Below, piece by piece: positions 62,598 to 64,000 of a DNA stretch of 64,000 nt. Numbering within the stretch: position 1 is the first letter of the stretch; each line of letters begins with the position of its first letter. The notes under the pieces were generated by a model. It had not been told where the DNA came from and did no database searches. It saw only the letters and a list, made by a program, of their open reading frames with translations. The stretch is taken from positions 1 through 64,000 of the forward strand of contig WRIB01000001.1 of the NCBI GenBank assembly GCA_009782955.1, written 5' to 3'. The stretch comes from Treponema sp. GTDB taxonomy: Bacteria > Spirochaetota > Spirochaetia > Treponematales > Breznakiellaceae. Both the position numbers and the translations under genes were made by a program.

Positions 62598-63113
62598 TTA
62601 ATTAAAATCTTTTCTAGAAACTATACATATCTCATCATTACGATCATTATTTAAGAGATACTTTCTAAATATTTTTATTAGTTCTTCACTCTTTTTAACA
62701 GAAATTTCATCAATAATTATTAGGACAGAAACATATGAATAAATTATTTCTGATTTTTTACGAGAATCATAATTTGCTTTTAAAACCCTTTGTTCTACAC
62801 GACCATGCATCGTTGAAATATCATCATATCCAGGCATAACATTAAGTTCGCTACCAACAGGAACTTCTGGATTAAATCCTGTACCTTCATATGTTGTACG
62901 ATATGTTTCTTTTGAAAGAACTGAACCTTCAATATTATAATGAAAATAAACAAATATTATTGGGTTTTCATATCCTAATGACAGAAGAATTTTTTCTGCA
63001 TTTTCATATATATTAAGCCTCTCCCTTTCAATATAATTAAAAGTTTGCGTACTTGTACATCCAAAAAATATTAGCATAATGATTATTATAAAAAAAGATG
63101 AGGCTTTATTCAT
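62598..63113 (-). CDS. Cassette-borne lipoprotein of unknown function
   Basis: 171-residue AT-rich gene product. The signal peptide ends in IFFGC (Cys18), so it is a lipoprotein. The rest has a NIYENAEKILLSLGYENPIIFVYFHYNIEG segment and a basic SVLIIIDEISVKKSEELIKIFRKY helix; no family recognised. It is flanked on both sides by attC sites (63190-63250 and 62492-62556), so it is a single-gene cassette of about 700 bp. Integron cassettes commonly carry secreted proteins of unknown role. Confidence 0.7.
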   Translation of the reverse strand: MNKASSFFIIIIMLIFFGCTSTQTFNYIERERLNIYENAEKILLSLGYENPIIFVYFHYNIEGSVLSKETYRTTYEGTGFNPEVPVGSELNVMPGYDDISTMHGRVEQRVLKANYDSRKKSEIIYSYVSVLIIIDEISVKKSEELIKIFRKYLLNNDRNDEICIVSRKDFN

Positions 63114-63189
63114 AATAAAATTATAATATATATTTTCTTTTTTTCAATACATCTAATAAAAATAATAATAAATATTTTGTGGTTATTTC

Positions 63190-63250
63190 GCATAACGTTC
63201 AAGGAACCCGAGCCGCCGTAAGGCGGCGAAGCGCTAACCGTTTGTTATAC
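63190..63250 (-). repeat. attC site of the integron array (61 bp)
   Basis: Ends GCATAAC and GTTATAC. The minus strand reads TAACAAACGGTTAGCGC, then the stem CGCCGCCTTACGGCGG, then TTGAACGTTATGC, close to VCR/treponemal attC sequences. It lies directly after the gene at 63281-63817 in minus orientation. Confidence 0.82.
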
Positions 63251-63280
63251 GAAGTGTACCCGTATTTTTATTACTAATAT

Positions 63281-63817
63281 TTAAGTAATTGTTTTTAATT
63301 TTATATCGCATTCATTATATATTTTCTCAGCTTTTTCTAATGTTTCTCGACCCTTTTCTTTATATTTGCTTTTATTAAGTATATCATCTTCCTCTTTTGT
63401 TATAATTACAAATTCGAGTTCAGATAACGTAGTTTTTATTTCATTAATTGAACCACATTCTTTACATCTTTCAATAATGCTTCCTAATGGTACAATATGT
63501 TCGAAGAATAATGGCTCATATATTGGGTCTTTTCTTTTTTTATACCATTCTTTATACATTTTGCTGTTTAATAAATTTATTTTTATTCCATTTATACACG
63601 ACAAGAATGCTCTTTCAGAGATTCTTGTCGGTTTGAATTTCTGTCCAAAAATATGTAATACTTCTGATATTCCCTTTTTTAATGATGAACGTATATCCTC
63701 ATTATCAAAAGCAGAACAATGAGTTACAATATAAATATATTCACATATATCCTTAAATTCTACTTCCATTGAATTGGATTCTAGTGGAATCATATTCATT
63801 AAAGGGCTGTTTTTCAT
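63281..63817 (-). CDS. Cassette-borne hypothetical protein
   Basis: 178-residue soluble, AT-rich, charged protein. Segments include FKDICEYIYIVTHCSAFDNEDIRSSLKKGI and KDPIYEPLFFEHIVPLGSIIERCKECG, with a CKECG pair that could bind metal, and TKEEDDILNKSKYKEKG near the end. The HIVPLG and E-C-x-x-C features faintly recall HNH-type or DUF nucleases, but I do not claim this. It lies between the attC at 63190-63250 and a core-like site at 63886, so it is a single-gene cassette of about 696 bp, and perhaps the first of the array. Confidence 0.62.
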   Translation of the reverse strand: MKNSPLMNMIPLESNSMEVEFKDICEYIYIVTHCSAFDNEDIRSSLKKGISEVLHIFGQKFKPTRISERAFLSCINGIKINLLNSKMYKEWYKKRKDPIYEPLFFEHIVPLGSIIERCKECGSINEIKTTLSELEFVIITKEEDDILNKSKYKEKGRETLEKAEKIYNECDIKLKTIT

Positions 63818-63885
63818 TTATTCTCCTTTTCTAATTCATTTTATATTTTAATATTCCTTTTGTCAAAATATTTAGGGAGCATTTC

Positions 63886-63924
63886 GCATAACTCTATATA
63901 TACGCAATTAATGGCGTATAACAT
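63886..63924 (-). repeat. Recombination core-like site upstream of the first visible cassette (attI or partial attC)
   Basis: GCATAAC (63886-63892; minus GTTATGC) is preceded, on the minus strand, by GTTATAC about 30 bases before. The strings ATTTCGCATAAC at 63881 and TATTTCGCATAAC at 63184 match, as expected of cassette junctions. A full attC stem is not seen, so it may be attI or a damaged attC. Confidence 0.5.
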
Positions 63925-63980
63925 CCATAATTGACATTGTATGCGCAACAAAACTGTACGCGCAATACCAATCCTCTCTT

Positions 63981-64000
63981 TTTCCTCTGTGATCTCCGCG
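63981..64000 (+). repeat. Truncated copy of the CTCCGCG repeat at the window end
   Basis: TTTCCTCTGTGATCTCCGCG matches the first part of the element at 21352-21380 (CCTCTGCGTTCTCCGCG). The window ends inside it. Confidence 0.55.

Noticed and set aside
1-64000. tRNA, rRNA and riboswitch genes
   Set aside because: No T-arm-like strings in a foldable context, no rRNA signatures and no recognisable riboswitch cores were seen; a covariance search would be needed to exclude divergent ones.

Overview
The window is a 64 kb piece of a spirochaete chromosome, most likely a Treponema-type bacterium (inference). The reasons are a lipoprotein that joins a cyclophilin and an FKBP domain (a dual-family immunophilin arrangement reported from Treponema denticola), many double-membrane lipoproteins, abundant chemoreceptor genes, bacteriohemerythrins, and integron-type attC sites like those known from treponemes. 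No rRNA, tRNA, transposase or CRISPR array was seen.

1-52 kb is mostly a compact housekeeping backbone. It holds leuS (cut by the window edge), a solute-binding protein, a minus-strand operon ending in ddl, a KP-rich TPR-like protein, the dual immunophilin, a MinD/FlhG-like ATPase, and the operon carB-guaA(PPase only)-hisH-hisF-asnA. Next come proS, a VWA protein, an ECF vitamin transporter (S, fused A-A, T), an Mla-type lipid transporter with a TPR lipoprotein, arginine genes argDBJ and argC, and two EamA transporters. The stretch closes with a PQQ-propeller lipoprotein, a soluble chemoreceptor with a sensor-like partner, rluA, pyrE, queH, a hemerythrin-response regulator, a metallo-hydrolase, a membrane chemoreceptor, guaB and purB. 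Nitrogen insertion recurs as a theme: carbamoyl phosphate, GMP, asparagine, arginine and purines.

Three accessory zones interrupt or follow the backbone. At 19.3-21.4 kb an AT-rich insert between inverted repeats carries a PD-(D/E)XK-like nuclease gene overlapping a nitrilase-like gene. At 52.7-57.1 kb inverted copies of a promoter/operator of about 150 bp enclose an XRE regulator, a PD-(D/E)XK-like protein, a PIN toxin pair and a DUF2779 nuclease. At 58.9-64 kb there is a decayed PP2C gene, a Phd/ParE-type toxin-antitoxin pair and a minus-strand integron cassette array (TraX-like, DUF3021/LytTR, lipoprotein, unknown protein) with three attC sites.

The most interesting signals are: a HisF whose catalytic Asp130 is Gln, sitting with a GMP synthase that lacks its glutaminase; three 65-bp tandem repeats before mlaF, each with two hairpins and a small overlapping ORF; the duplicated operator that bounds the 53-57 kb module; and the nuclease plus nitrilase-like pair. 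All functional calls come from reading translations and motifs; no database search was run.
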